Assembly: GCA_004123355.1 (NCBI GenBank)
Contig: SCHM01000003.1
Coordinates: 4,483,058-4,547,057, forward strand
Source of the DNA: Amphirosellinia nigrospora
Taxonomy: Eukaryota > Ascomycota > Sordariomycetes > Xylariales > Xylariaceae
Direction: 5' to 3'
DNA: 64,000 nucleotides
A program made the position numbers and the translations under genes. Shown here piece by piece: positions 37,489 to 47,699 of the stretch. How positions within the stretch are numbered: the stretch's first letter is position 1; each line of letters opens with the position of its first letter. The notes under the pieces are model-generated. The model was not told the DNA's origin and made no database searches. It saw only the letters and a list, made by a program, of their open reading frames with translations.

Positions 37489-37751
37489 TATTTAAGATTA
37501 TACGAACAAAATCATAAGGATAAGATTTAAGAAGACAAATAAATTGATCGAAAATAGACCAGTCGAAATACAGACTCGAAGAAACCCAATCACATTCGGG
37601 AGTTAAGTTCGATAACTACTTAAGTAGTTAAGTAACTATCATCAAAACAATGATAATTGAGAGTCTAGATACCTAATGATGTTAATGAAGCGGCTAGAGC
37701 GGCACATCGCAAGTCTCTTGTGAGGGCGGCGAATAACACCGAGTAATAAGA
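37489..37751. other. Short AT-rich intergenic stretch with an 18-bp palindrome
   Basis: No gene. It contains the perfect palindrome TAACTACTTAAGTAGTTA at 37613-37630. Confidence 0.6.
37613..37630. repeat. Perfect 18-bp palindrome
   Basis: TAACTACTTAAGTAGTTA reads the same on both strands with no spacer. It sits upstream of the hypothetical minus-strand gene ending at 36807, at a position where a dimeric activator site could lie; function unknown. Confidence 0.75.
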
Positions 37752-38155
37752 TTAGACAAAGCTTGAGTGAGGTCCTGTCTTATTATATATACTTATGGAA
37801 AATAAGGGATCCAGAGATTCTACCGATATACTGAGCTGAAGAATGAGAACACCACCGACTGGTGCCATATGCCTCGACTTTAAATTTGCATACAAAAATT
37901 TCCCGGAGAGCGAATAGGACCTGCTGAACTGAAGGCATTCTATCATACTGCGACGTTGTCCTCTGAAGTCCGATAATCCAGATCCCCGATTCTATGCATT
38001 GCAGCAAGCACCCTCCTTTCTACCCTATCGACCACCTGCATTATTCCAAAACTGAAGGGGTGGCCGCACAATGCACAGTTCTTTCTAGGAACTTGGACTT
38101 TCAAGGTTATTCCGATGTACTTGAAACAGCGCGCAAACGCACGTGTCGCGGACAT
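37752..38155 (-). CDS. Possible small protein with a CxxC motif, not recognised
   Basis: A 70-codon frame from ATG 38155 (MSATRAFARCFKYIGITLK, then NCALCGHPFSFGIMQVVDRV) runs into a second frame (IWIIGLQRTTSQYDRM) that would continue to about 37783 if one base were restored near 37985. The first part has a CxxC pair and protein-like composition, but no family is recognised and there is no codon-bias or splice evidence. It may be spurious. Confidence 0.25.
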
Positions 38156-38261
38156 TGTTGTTAGATTTTGTTGATTTATGCTGCCGTTATCATGAAGCTA
38201 CGATAAATAGTTCTCTTAGGTGCCTCTAGATTACTGCTCGAATGTTTTCTCGGCTAGGTTA

Positions 38262-40020
38262 TCAAGAAGCAAAGTGAAGGCCAGTGATAATGTCGCCCCA
38301 TTTGCCATGCATCCAGTCCAGCGGCGGACTCATTTTCGGCAGCCACGGTGCTGTATTACCGTATCTAGGTAGCAGTGAGTCCGCCGCGTCTCTGTAGCTA
38401 GAAGTCAACTGCCAGAATTTCCTGTAGCCATTGGTGCCTCCTGGCGGTACCCGAGGAACAGCACTGTTGATGCTCTTTGACTTCATGTATTTTAGGAGTC
38501 GAACCAATACTATAGAATATATGTCAGCCAATCCTCTGTTAAAAGATCTCACGGCCTTTTTAAGTATTTCTTCTGAAGCTGCAACACAGTCTCCTCTGGC
38601 TCGGCTTGAGAAACGTGGGTGATATAGGGTGAGACCATCGGCATGTGACTTACTATGTGCTGTAGCATCAGCGCCTAGCGTCCAAGAAGCATCAACGTAA
38701 CCAATTACAAACATCATATTTGGCACGTCTTGAACCATACTCCCATGCCAAAGCAATCTCCCACCCCAGTCAACCTTCTCACCGTTAACAGTCACGGCGA
38801 CATTGCCTCCCATCCGCATCTGTAGCCCAGTCGCTGTCACGATTACATCTGCCTCCACCATCGTGCCATCTTTCATGCAAATGCCGGTTTCTGTGACGGT
38901 GTCGATTTGGCCAGTCACGATGTTAGTAGTCGGCGTGTCGCGCAGGGCCTTAAAAAAGTCGCCGTTGGGAGAGAGACATAGTCGTTGCTCCCAAGGGTTG
39001 TATGGGGTTCGAAGTGAGGACGGCGAGAAATGCGCTTGGGGAGTTGTAAGGTAGCTAATCCAATAAATATGCTTCGAGCGCGCTGTGGAAAGTATCTGGA
39101 AAATAGCACGGTAGAGTAGGTGTTCCACTAGCACATAGAGTCAGTTTTCGCAATTTCAGGGGTAATCTGTAAGTATCATATGACCGTAGGCAGCTTCTTG
39201 GACACATCTTGGGGAACATTGCATTCTACCGCTGAAAGGGGGTGAGTGTAACGCCATGAATCACTTACTATGTATAGCATGCGAAGCCATGTCCCAGCAA
39301 CATACTTTGGCACCAGCTTCATAAGCCACGATGTTGCCGGGCTGTTTTTCAAGGAAACGATATACGTGGGACTCCTTTGCACCATAGTAACTGCTCCAGC
39401 GGTTTCCGCTAGGGCCGGCACCAGCGTAATGGCAGTGGCTCCGCTTCCGATGATAGCGATTTTCTTGCCGCTATAGTCGTAGTCTTCTGGCCATTGCTGT
39501 GGGTGGATGATTTTCCCCTTGAAGTTCTCTATCCCAGGGATCACCACCTTGAGGGGATTGTCATAGTCATAATAGCCAGTTCCCAAGATAACCCATTTTG
39601 CTCTGAACTCCTTCGTCTGCCCATCATGCTCTGCCGTCACCTTCCACTGGTTCGCCTCTCTTGACCAATCTGCCGTCAGAACCTTATGATGAAAACGCAT
39701 GTAACGGTCAAGCTTATGTTTCGTTACGCAGTCCTTCATATACTCTCTGATCAAGGGTCTTTAGCGATAGGAGTTTGATAAGGCCAAGGCTCCCATTGAA
39801 AGCCAAAGGTGAACAGGTCTGAGTCCGAGCGAATCCCGGGATAGCGGAAGAGATCCACGTGCCTCCGAGGGAACCTCGCCCCGAGAATTGTGAAAGTGAT
39901 GTCTGGGAGTTGTGATTGTAGTCGAAAAGCCGCATTGATGCCAGATATGCCCGCTCCGACAATGACCACGTCAAACATCTCCGGTTCGTGGGTACCGTTT
40001 TGTAGCCCCGTGGAACCCAT
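38262..40020 (-). CDS. Baeyer-Villiger type FAD/NADPH monooxygenase (frame broken)
   Basis: Flavoprotein monooxygenases of this class insert oxygen next to a ketone carbonyl. ATG 40020 leads to FDVVIVGAGISGINAAFRL (FAD Rossmann GxGxxG), then GGTW (in another frame, about 39860) and DLFRYPGIRSDSDLFTFGF. The class signature F-x-G-x3-H-x3-WP is present as FKGKIIHPQQWP (about 39510-39550), followed by the NADP Rossmann IIGSGATAITLVPAL. A short intron probably starts at 39273 (gtaagtg). The C-terminal half holds PYNPWEQRLCLSPNGDFFKA, DVIVTATGLQMRMGG, and ends at 38262. At least five frame changes occur (about 39870, 39850, 39755, 39150-39050, 39010). Either indel errors or a decaying gene would explain this; density of breaks is higher than in PEPCK. 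Substrate unknown. Confidence 0.75.
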
Positions 40021-41317
40021 GTTGACTAGAGTACGTATGCCGTATGAACCACGATTTTAAATTTAATGTGGCTTTTAGGTAGTGAAACGGCCAGATAAGT
40101 ATCAATAAAAAGCCATCTGTTTGCCGTTTATATGAACATACCTTTTATGAGAACAGAGTTCTATTGAGTGCTAAGTCCTAGGTATTGTTTCGTTGCGCGA
40201 AGGACCCAAACCACCTTTAACTTTGTAGACGGGGCAGTCTATTTGCAAAACATTGATAGTACAGTTACATACAACTCCTCATCCCGGACCGAATGGAGAA
40301 AACAGGTCATTATCGTCTTCGCGGACTCAATTAATTGAAGCACACAACCAAGTTTTATATCCTTGACCTCCCGAATATGGAATTCAATATCCCTACCTTC
40401 AGCTCCCCGCAGTTCGTCCTTGGCCAACGGGATCTCCGCAAACTCGTGATATACGGTCTATTCTGCACGATAGCCTAGCTCCAGGTAGGCGATTGGAGAT
40501 TCATTGCTTTGATTGGGTGATTATACCTAAGTATTGGGTGGTTATACCTATTACAGCCACATGAATGTCCCGCATCTACCTCGGCACAAATGTAAAACAA
40601 AGAAAACCCCATACATCCTTGGGAAGAGTTGTTGCAAACGGGAGTGAACTACGGCTTCCGTAAGCCGAGGCGTGCAACATGGACATGTATGTTTAGAACA
40701 TCAATCGAGATTCAGTAAACTGTCTACTTCGATGATCTACAGGCATCGGAATGGATGTGTCTAGAATTGTTTCCATGACGAAATTGTTTCATTACACAAC
40801 CAGGGTAACACTAGGAAAAGAAAACAATCACTCTATGATCTACGAAATGGAAATAAGAATCGTGTGTACCTAGGTACTGAGGACATGATTCCTCCCACTT
40901 GCCATTATATAATCTACGTCGTGATATATACAAAAACAAACAATATAGTCATCATGACCTATCATTAAAATGAACGGCCGGACGCTACACTAGATTCTAC
41001 CCGTCGGACTGAAAATCCACCGCACTAAAAATGCTAGACTTCCCGTCGACGATAGAATCCTAGCGGCTCTTGGCGGTGTCACCATTCCTGTTCCCATTCC
41101 CGTCACACCTAGATCGGATTGTAGATCGGATCGCCCATAATCATTGCCCGTTTGGCTCGTATCAGCAAGTGAATGGCGCTGAATCTAGCCCCCATCGTGA
41201 TGATGTAGAATGAAAGAATAAACGTAGTGATTTTGTTAACAAACGCACGGCGAAAATCATTGTCTGTTAACTAGTGCTTTATTTCCGTATCATTTCCTCT
41301 CCTCGACAGATATCACA
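40021..41317. other. Intergenic region between divergent genes
   Basis: No gene seen. This is the shared upstream region of the monooxygenase (minus) and the GFA-domain gene (plus). A tandem pair of a 16-18-base unit (ttatacctaagtattgggtg/gttataccta) lies at about 40520-40552. Confidence 0.6.
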
Positions 41318-42560
41318 ATGGCAACAACCGGTCAAGAGGAAGAAGAGACCTTCGAGCTCATAGCGCACTGCCTCTGCCAAGCGCAAAGGTTTACAACCCG
41401 GGTATCGCGCTCCTCGCTTCCTCTGAAGGCGCTTTACTGCCACTGCACATCGTGTAGACGGGTGACGGGCGCCTTGTACAGCACGTACGTTCCATGGCCA
41501 GGCGATGTGACTGCCATCCGCGAATCGAAATCACTCCGGCGATATGACTTCTCGGAGCACCTGACGCTTCTCTCCTGTAGCGTATGCAGCTCGAACATGT
41601 TCGCCAAGGCGACAAAAGATGGTGCCAGTGGTTCTTTCTCGACCTACGGCGTGCAAACTGGCGTATTAACCAACGTGAACATCCCTGGGTTAATTAACAT
41701 CACACACCACCTCTTCCTGAGCAACACGCTGGACGGCGGCGCCTCGCCATGGCTATGCGATACCAATAGCGACGGTAGCCGACCGCGTCTATGGAGCGGT
41801 CCCAGAGACCAGGTCCAGGAATTACCATCTTCACATCATCATCTCCATTGGCCCACTCCCGAGACAGGTACTAGTCTTCCGTCCAAAGACGCCGACATCC
41901 CTGTCCGATGCCACTGCGGGGAGTCGATCTTATCCTCCGCCAGCCTATCGCGGAGTTCGCCGCAAGAGAGCGGTCAGAGCTTCCTTGGTTCGTGGATCAG
42001 GTCTCGAACAAGCTCTGTGCCAGCTTCGACGCATGTGATTCGTGCCGGCTGTGGTCGGGAAGCGACATCTACTACTGGACCTTTGCCCTGCTCAGCCATC
42101 TGTCCTTTCCAACAGGTCCTCCGAAGTCGGATGGCCGACCCCAATCTGAAGAACCGGCCAATTTCCCTGAATCGAGCCTCGAGCTCAAGAAGGCCGTTTC
42201 CGTGACAGACAAACGTGATCCTCGCTGGGGACACTGACTTTCTACGAGAGCTCTACTGACGTCCAGCGGTACTCCTGTAGTCGGTGTTCGGCCTGCGTGC
42301 TCTACGCATCAGGCGACCGTCCAGACATGGTGGACCTGGCCATCGGTCTGCTGGACTCCGGGGATGGATCCCGCGCCGAGAGCCTGCTGGCGTGGGACTA
42401 CGGGGGCAAAGTCGGGTGGAAACAGGACGTTGTCGGTGGATGGAGAGAAGGCTTCGTGGAGAGTGTTGAAGCCGCCGCTGAGCATTGGAGGATCGACCGG
42501 GGCTACCCGAAGAATAGACGTCGGAAACAAATGGAAGAGGCGAGTACCACTGGTGATTAG
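41318..42560 (+). CDS. Tandem GFA/CENP-V-fold zinc protein
   Basis: GFA-domain proteins bind two zinc ions through a CxC, CxCxxC and CxxC set; founders were linked to glutathione-formaldehyde adduct formation but most fungal members are uncharacterised. ATG 41318. Domain 1 shows AHCLCQAQ, LYCHCTSCRRVTG and LLSCSVCSSNMF. Domain 2 begins at about 41908 with VRCHCGG, continues with CDSCRLWSG and SCSRCSACVLYASG, and the protein ends PKNRRRKQMEEASTTGD at 42560. Two frame breaks, both in short G runs (gcggggag near 41920 and ctggggac near 42225), separate the three readings; restoring the frame gives about 410 residues with two copies of the fold. Fungal two-domain members of this type exist. No clear partner gene nearby. 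Confidence 0.78.
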
Positions 42561-43020
42561 TAGTGATGCTTCCATAGCTACTGAGAGAACTTCCAAATCT
42601 TAACCAAACCCTTTAATTGGTGAATATCATAGGGTAACTTATATTGCCACCTGAGTGAGTGCTTATTTTAACAGAACATCCATTCGGCCAAGCACCCACC
42701 AATAACAAAAGCGTAAAGATCGGATTTTCGGAATTAGCCACCCGAAGATGTGTTGTGTTCAATGAATTGTTAGACTTCACATTTGATCAGCGCCACTTAA
42801 TCGGCAGATGAACTATAAGCTTCCACGGGCAATTTAAAGACGTGTTCAAAGTTGTATCAATCTGCATTATTCGCTCTTGAAAGGTATCTATCTAGTTGCG
42901 CCCTTTTTAGTTTTTAAGAAGCCGACACGAACCCCAATCAATGCACCGCCGCACGATCCACAAAGGATGAATCAAGTAAAGATTCAGGATCGAACTCCCA
43001 CGTCTTCGTCGACCGGTTCG
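42561..43020. other. Convergent intergenic region
   Basis: No gene seen; short shared 3' flank of the GFA gene and GMPPA. Confidence 0.6.
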
Positions 43021-44605
43021 TCACATGATTACCTCGTTAGATACATCCTGTCAACCAAGTTAGCGTATTCCCAATGATTTATGATGAAAGAGGAAAGAGG
43101 AATGAAAACCTACCCTCTTTAGTTCTTTAAACGGTAGGCAGACACAATTCTGCACACGGACTTCATCACCAACACCGCACTCCTTGCCCAAAATAGTGAT
43201 GCTTTGTACCTTGACTCCGTTCTTCACTATGCTAGTGCTGTGGCTGGTAACCGGGGTAGGAGTGCCCTCCACTCGAGCCCAGGCACCAATGCGGCTATTC
43301 CAGCCAACAATAGAGTAAAGAACACAAGCATCGTGCTTGATCTCGGCGTCTTCGAGTACAATGGATTCTTTGACACGGGCGCCGGCCCCTATGACAGCGC
43401 GGGGGCCGATAGATACATTGGGGCCAAGTTTAGCGGAGGGATCAACTTGGGCAGATGGGTGGATGAAAACAGGGGTAGGATGTTGGGGGATGGCTTGGCC
43501 AGCTCTCTGGAGCCAGACTGCTGGGCTTGCTGTAAGTACAGGGCATTGGCTGGGACGGCAGAGCCAGCCGTCTTGATTTGACGCCAGAAATCTTTCGTCT
43601 CGTGGACAAAGAACTGCTTGCTGTCGGCCAGGTCACTCAGGATGTCCTGCTCGAGGCGGATGACCTCGTTCTTACGCTCCTCATCCTCGTCGGCCATGAA
43701 GCTTGATTCAAGGTTGTCAGACGAGGGATACGACACGAGGCGGGGACGGTCGGTTCTGCGCTTGATAGCAGTTCTGATGCTAGGGAAGATGGCATCGACG
43801 CTGAAGAGGTAGACACCGCAGTTGATCAAGTTTGAGATCTGGCTCTCGGGCTTCTCGACATAGTGTAGGACGCGACGGGAGTGCTGGTCCGAGACGATGC
43901 AACCGAAGTTGGTGGCGGCTTCTTGACTAACGCGGGTGCCGAGAATGACGGCCTCGGCATCCTTATCATCGAACAGCTTCGCCATGTCGTTTAGGGGGAA
44001 TGAGCAGCACACATCCGAATTGAGGACGAAGATGCGCTCGGGGCGACCTTTGAGGATAGCATCTCGGAAGTGGTAAAGACCGCCGGCGGTGCCCAAGGCC
44101 TGGTACTCACGAAGATACTTGATGGGAAGGTTTGGGAACTCGGTGGCGGCCTCTTTAATAAAATCTTTGAAGACGGACTCGTCGTAGTAGCCGATCATAC
44201 AGACCTCTTGGATGGAGGTACTTTCGCAACGGCCGTAAGGCAGTGCCATATGATGGGGTGGCCAGCGACATCGAAGAGAGGCTAAGGGGACGTTGGCGGC
44301 GTGAGCAGGTCATCTCGGCGTGCTGGCGCAGCGAGGAGGTGGAAGTATAGAACTGGACCGAACTTACCTTGGGAACATCTAGAGACAACGGCCGGAATCG
44401 TGTGCCTCGTGAGGGACCGCCGACCTAATATGCGTGAATCCGCGTCAATACAATAAGACAGGAGGGAGAGCAGGGGTGGTGGGGTCGTTGCAGAGGACGG
44501 GCAGAGGACGGGCAGAAGTGGGTTTCGTTTACGCACCAAGATAACGGCTTTGGTGTCCTTGCCAGAAGCACCATTGGCTTTCTCGCGGTGTGGTACTTGG
44601 AGCAT
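43021..44605 (-). CDS. GMPPA: GDP-mannose pyrophosphorylase A-like (GMPPA) subunit
   Basis: GMPPA is the paralogue that pairs with, and in animals feedback-regulates, the catalytic GMPPB enzyme making GDP-mannose for glycosylation. Four exons: 44605-44537, 44424-44368 (GGPSRGTRFRPLSLDVPK, the nucleotidyltransferase signature), 44281-43114, 43047-43021 (DVSNEVIM-stop). All introns are GT-AG. The core has PLFDVAGHPIIWHCLTAVAK, ERIFVLNSDVCCSFPL and FGCIVSDQHSRRVLHYVEKP. The C-terminus is a left-handed beta-helix with hexapeptide-like repeats (KVQSITILGKECGVGDEVRV). Two single bases are missing in exon 3, near 44216 and in the C run at 43472-43475; with them the protein is 440 residues, the usual fungal length. 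The long insertion relative to GMPPB (KRRTDRPRLVSYPSSDNL) is typical of the A type. Confidence 0.9.
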
Positions 44606-45250
44606 GATGGGCTGCTCTACTTTGCGGTGACGTGCCGTCCTGGATGGGGAGGGTCGAATCGAGGGTAGGGAAGAGAAGAAGAAAAGAAGCGGTGATGGGA
44701 TGGCAGGTGTTTAGATGATTTCACTTTAGTCGCCGTCGTCCTCAATTAACATCCATGTCATGGGTCCCTCGTATTTGCTGGGTTGATTAAGTGTGTAGGT
44801 ATGTATGTTGTACCTTATTTGCTTGGTTCAGGTTGGTTGGAGGGGCACAAATCGACCTCAGCTGCACCACTCCCGCCTCAACATGTGGGGTTGGTTTAGC
44901 GTAGTGATTGGTCAAACTTCGAATTTCTTTGATCGTTGGCCGTGGCACCATGCGACATACTATCGTATACTGTACATAGCGAAGTAACTCTACTACCTTG
45001 TGAAGTATTGAACATAGACCTTGAGCATTGCATGTTTCATTTTATCTCACCTCTACCTCTCTTCTGGTTCATTCTCGGTCTCAAATGCCAATTTATTGCA
45101 ACTTACCTACTACTCGAAGTTCGACTCAAGAAAGTGAGATTCATAACGTTGAATTCATGCTGCCGGCACCGGTGTTCTTATTACATTTGTCTCTTTTCTA
45201 ACCTTTATGCGTCGGCCTGGACAATGCAGTAACTAGTGGTCATCATCGTC
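44606..45250. other. Intergenic region between GMPPA and PRE9
   Basis: No gene seen. Left part is the GMPPA 5' flank, right part the PRE9 3' flank. Same-strand genes about 0.65 kb apart. Confidence 0.6.
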
Positions 45251-46188
45251 TTATTTATCTTCAGCACTTTCATCTTTTGCCAAATCGTGCTCCTTCAGTA
45301 ACGCCGTGATCTCGTCCGCGCTCCATAGTCGTTGGTAGATTTTACCATCCTTCGTTTGTCCCACAGTAGCAAACTCAACTAGATCGTGTGTTAGCCATTC
45401 AGCTTCTTGTCAAGTTTGATTCACGGGGAGACCAGATTCGCACTTACTCTTTTCGCTACTTAGCTTAGTTGAATCCATCGTCTTGCTAAGCACCTTGACA
45501 GCCATGCCACAAGCCTCCTTCAACGTACAGTCCTCCTTGTAGTCTTGCTTCAATAAGCTGTCCGCACTAGCCTTGTTGGCACCGGCGCTTGTGGCTTTCC
45601 AGCCGCCATAGTTGCCCGATGGATTGCTCAAGTAGAGCTGGAACTGTCGTTGAGGGTCCCACCCCGCGTAAATGAAGGAGACGCCGAATGGCCGCAGACC
45701 ACCATGTTGCGTGTAACCTTGCTTAAGATCGCATAGTCTGCGCACCAGCTGCTCGCAGGGAATGTCTTCGTTGTACGTAAGTAGGTATCGTTGGGCGGCT
45801 TGGCGCGCGTAGTTGATGAGGATATTGGCATCCGACGTCATGCCGGCTACAGCACAGATCATGTTGCTGTCTTGGTCAGCCTGTTTGCACAGTTGGAAGT
45901 AACCAGTAGGGTGCTGCAAGCTCACTCGTTTAAGATGTACAACTTCTCAGCCGACGTATCCTGCTCTAGCAGTTTTGATGTCACTTTGCGCTCCGCCGCT
46001 AGGACGATGCCATCTTTCGCAAGGATACCGATAGCGGTACCAGCATGGGAAATGGCTTCCAGCGCATATTCCACCTGGTACAGACGACCTTCGGGGAGAA
46101 AATAGTAGTCTACCCCAGCATTGTCAGCTTGTTCGCATGGAAGGCCATGGCTTATAAAGCGTACTCGTGAATCGTAACGACGAGACAT
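45251..46188 (-). CDS. PRE9: 20S proteasome subunit alpha 3 (alpha type-4)
   Basis: Structural alpha-ring subunit of the 20S core. Four exons: 46188-46165 (MSRRYDSR), 46109-45926, 45866-45448, 45378-45251, with in-phase GT-AG introns of 55, 59 and 69 nt. The alpha-type N-terminal signature reads [20 protein letters not shown], and later [40 protein letters not shown], and a short acidic tail ([10 protein letters not shown]). One C is missing from the run at 46093-46096 (TTC TCC CC- GAA); adding it gives a 756-nt frame of 251 residues, exactly the expected length. Alpha3 is the one alpha subunit dispensable in yeast, but a real frameshift at residue 14 in a conserved gene with otherwise perfect structure is unlikely. 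Divergent from the BYE1-like gene. Confidence 0.95.
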
Positions 46189-47699
46189 GATGGGCAGTAC
46201 AACCGTACAACACGACCAAGCTAGGTTCTGATGAAAACGTCCTGACGCTGCGGCTTATGTATAGTTCCGGTTCGGGTGTGAGGTGTGAGGCAAGGTTAGA
46301 GAGGAAAGGGTCGTCCTGTAGTGCCTAGTTGTCGGGAGCATGTGTTGTTTGGTGTGCTGCGAGATGGTTGTATATACCTAGGTAGCTAAGGTAAGGTAGG
46401 GAAGGCTGACTACCTAAATCGTCTACTAAAACAGGCCAGCAACTTGTAGCTGCCACTGGGTGGGCTAGGCAAGAGCTTCAGACGCGTACAGCACCAATGA
46501 CTAGACATGGCCCAAGCTTCTTCATCTATGCCGACTTGGAGGGGTTGTGGCAGCTTGATAAGGAGCAACCTCAGCCACACTTATCAGCCACTGAGCGGAG
46601 GCTTCGGCCAGTGTTGCACTTTCAAGTTGAGGGACACCAAAATTTTGAATAAATTTCACATCTCTATTTAATATCTATTGTTTGTCTGCTTCTTAGCTTG
46701 TATGTTTGTGGATCTCTCAGTCAATATTTCTAATCCATATTTGCCATTGATAGGAGCGTAGGTACCTATGTCGGCAGTATCGATTCGTCGATGCTCTAAA
46801 AGCTCCGGACTCGACTACTCAACCTTACCTGAAGCTAAAGAAAGTTGTTTTCAACTCCAGCAAGCACAGGGCAAGCGCGGTCTGCTACAGCAGGAAGGTT
46901 TAAGTAGGTACCTACTGTACTCCGTACTACATAGGCAGCGGATGTGTGCCGGCCTCGAGGATCCGTCAGCGCCCCACCCTTTGTCACGACTGTTTGTTTT
47001 CATTGGCCCGCACTACTACCCTCGCGCCATCTACCCCATCTTCCCATTTTTCCCATCTTCACCTCTCCAACCGACCAACCTGATGTTAACCCTTTCCCTC
47101 ACCACCTCCACAACATCCGGTCAACGCGAATCGACACCCGCCTTCAACATCACCTTGCCGCACTGCGACGTGGACAATAGCGCACGCCCTTGCAAGCTCC
47201 CTGTTTTCTTGTGAATTGCCCATAGCTACCCTCACACCAGCCATACGCTGGCCTGTACAGCACGCGACTCCGTGGCGTCTCGACACTATATACGACATCT
47301 CTCTTTTTGCCCCAGGGCGAGCTGAGTCGCGAGGCTGTCCATTGCCTGTTCCAGCTCCCACTACCTCACTACCTCACTGAACCACAAGATTACATCGCAA
47401 CTATATTCCGCCAACCAGGAGTAGGAATATAGCAAGGTTGGGCCTTTTGGCATTGGGGAAACTTCCATTAAGACGTACTTTAGTTGATGACCTGTGGTCC
47501 TTGTCCCCCTGCCTCTGACCAGGCCGTAGTCCAGTCGGGCATTGTAGAAGATATGAGTGTTTGAATTTCTGCTGCCTACCTGTCCACCGCCATCGCAATC
47601 CACCGTAGCCGGCACAGCTGTGTCTCGCCATTTCCACGCGACCAATCCATAGTATCACGCTAGTTGCGCCCGACGGGTCAAGCATCATTGCCTGTCAAC
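46189..47699. promoter_or_regulatory. Divergent promoter region, PRE9 / BYE1-like
   Basis: 1.5 kb between two diverging housekeeping genes. It contains CCTAGGTAGCTAAGGTAAGGTAGG near 46376-46400 and pyrimidine-rich sequence near 47035-47110, common in fungal promoters. No specific proteasome-control element was recognised with confidence. Confidence 0.45.

Noticed and set aside
38262-42560. Secondary-metabolite cluster around the monooxygenase
   Set aside because: No backbone synthase, transporter or cluster regulator nearby; neighbours are housekeeping or uncharacterised genes.
42985-43005. tRNA B-box-like sequence on the minus strand (agttcgatcct)
   Set aside because: No A box at the right distance upstream on that strand; it lies just beyond the GMPPA stop and forms no cloverleaf I could draw.
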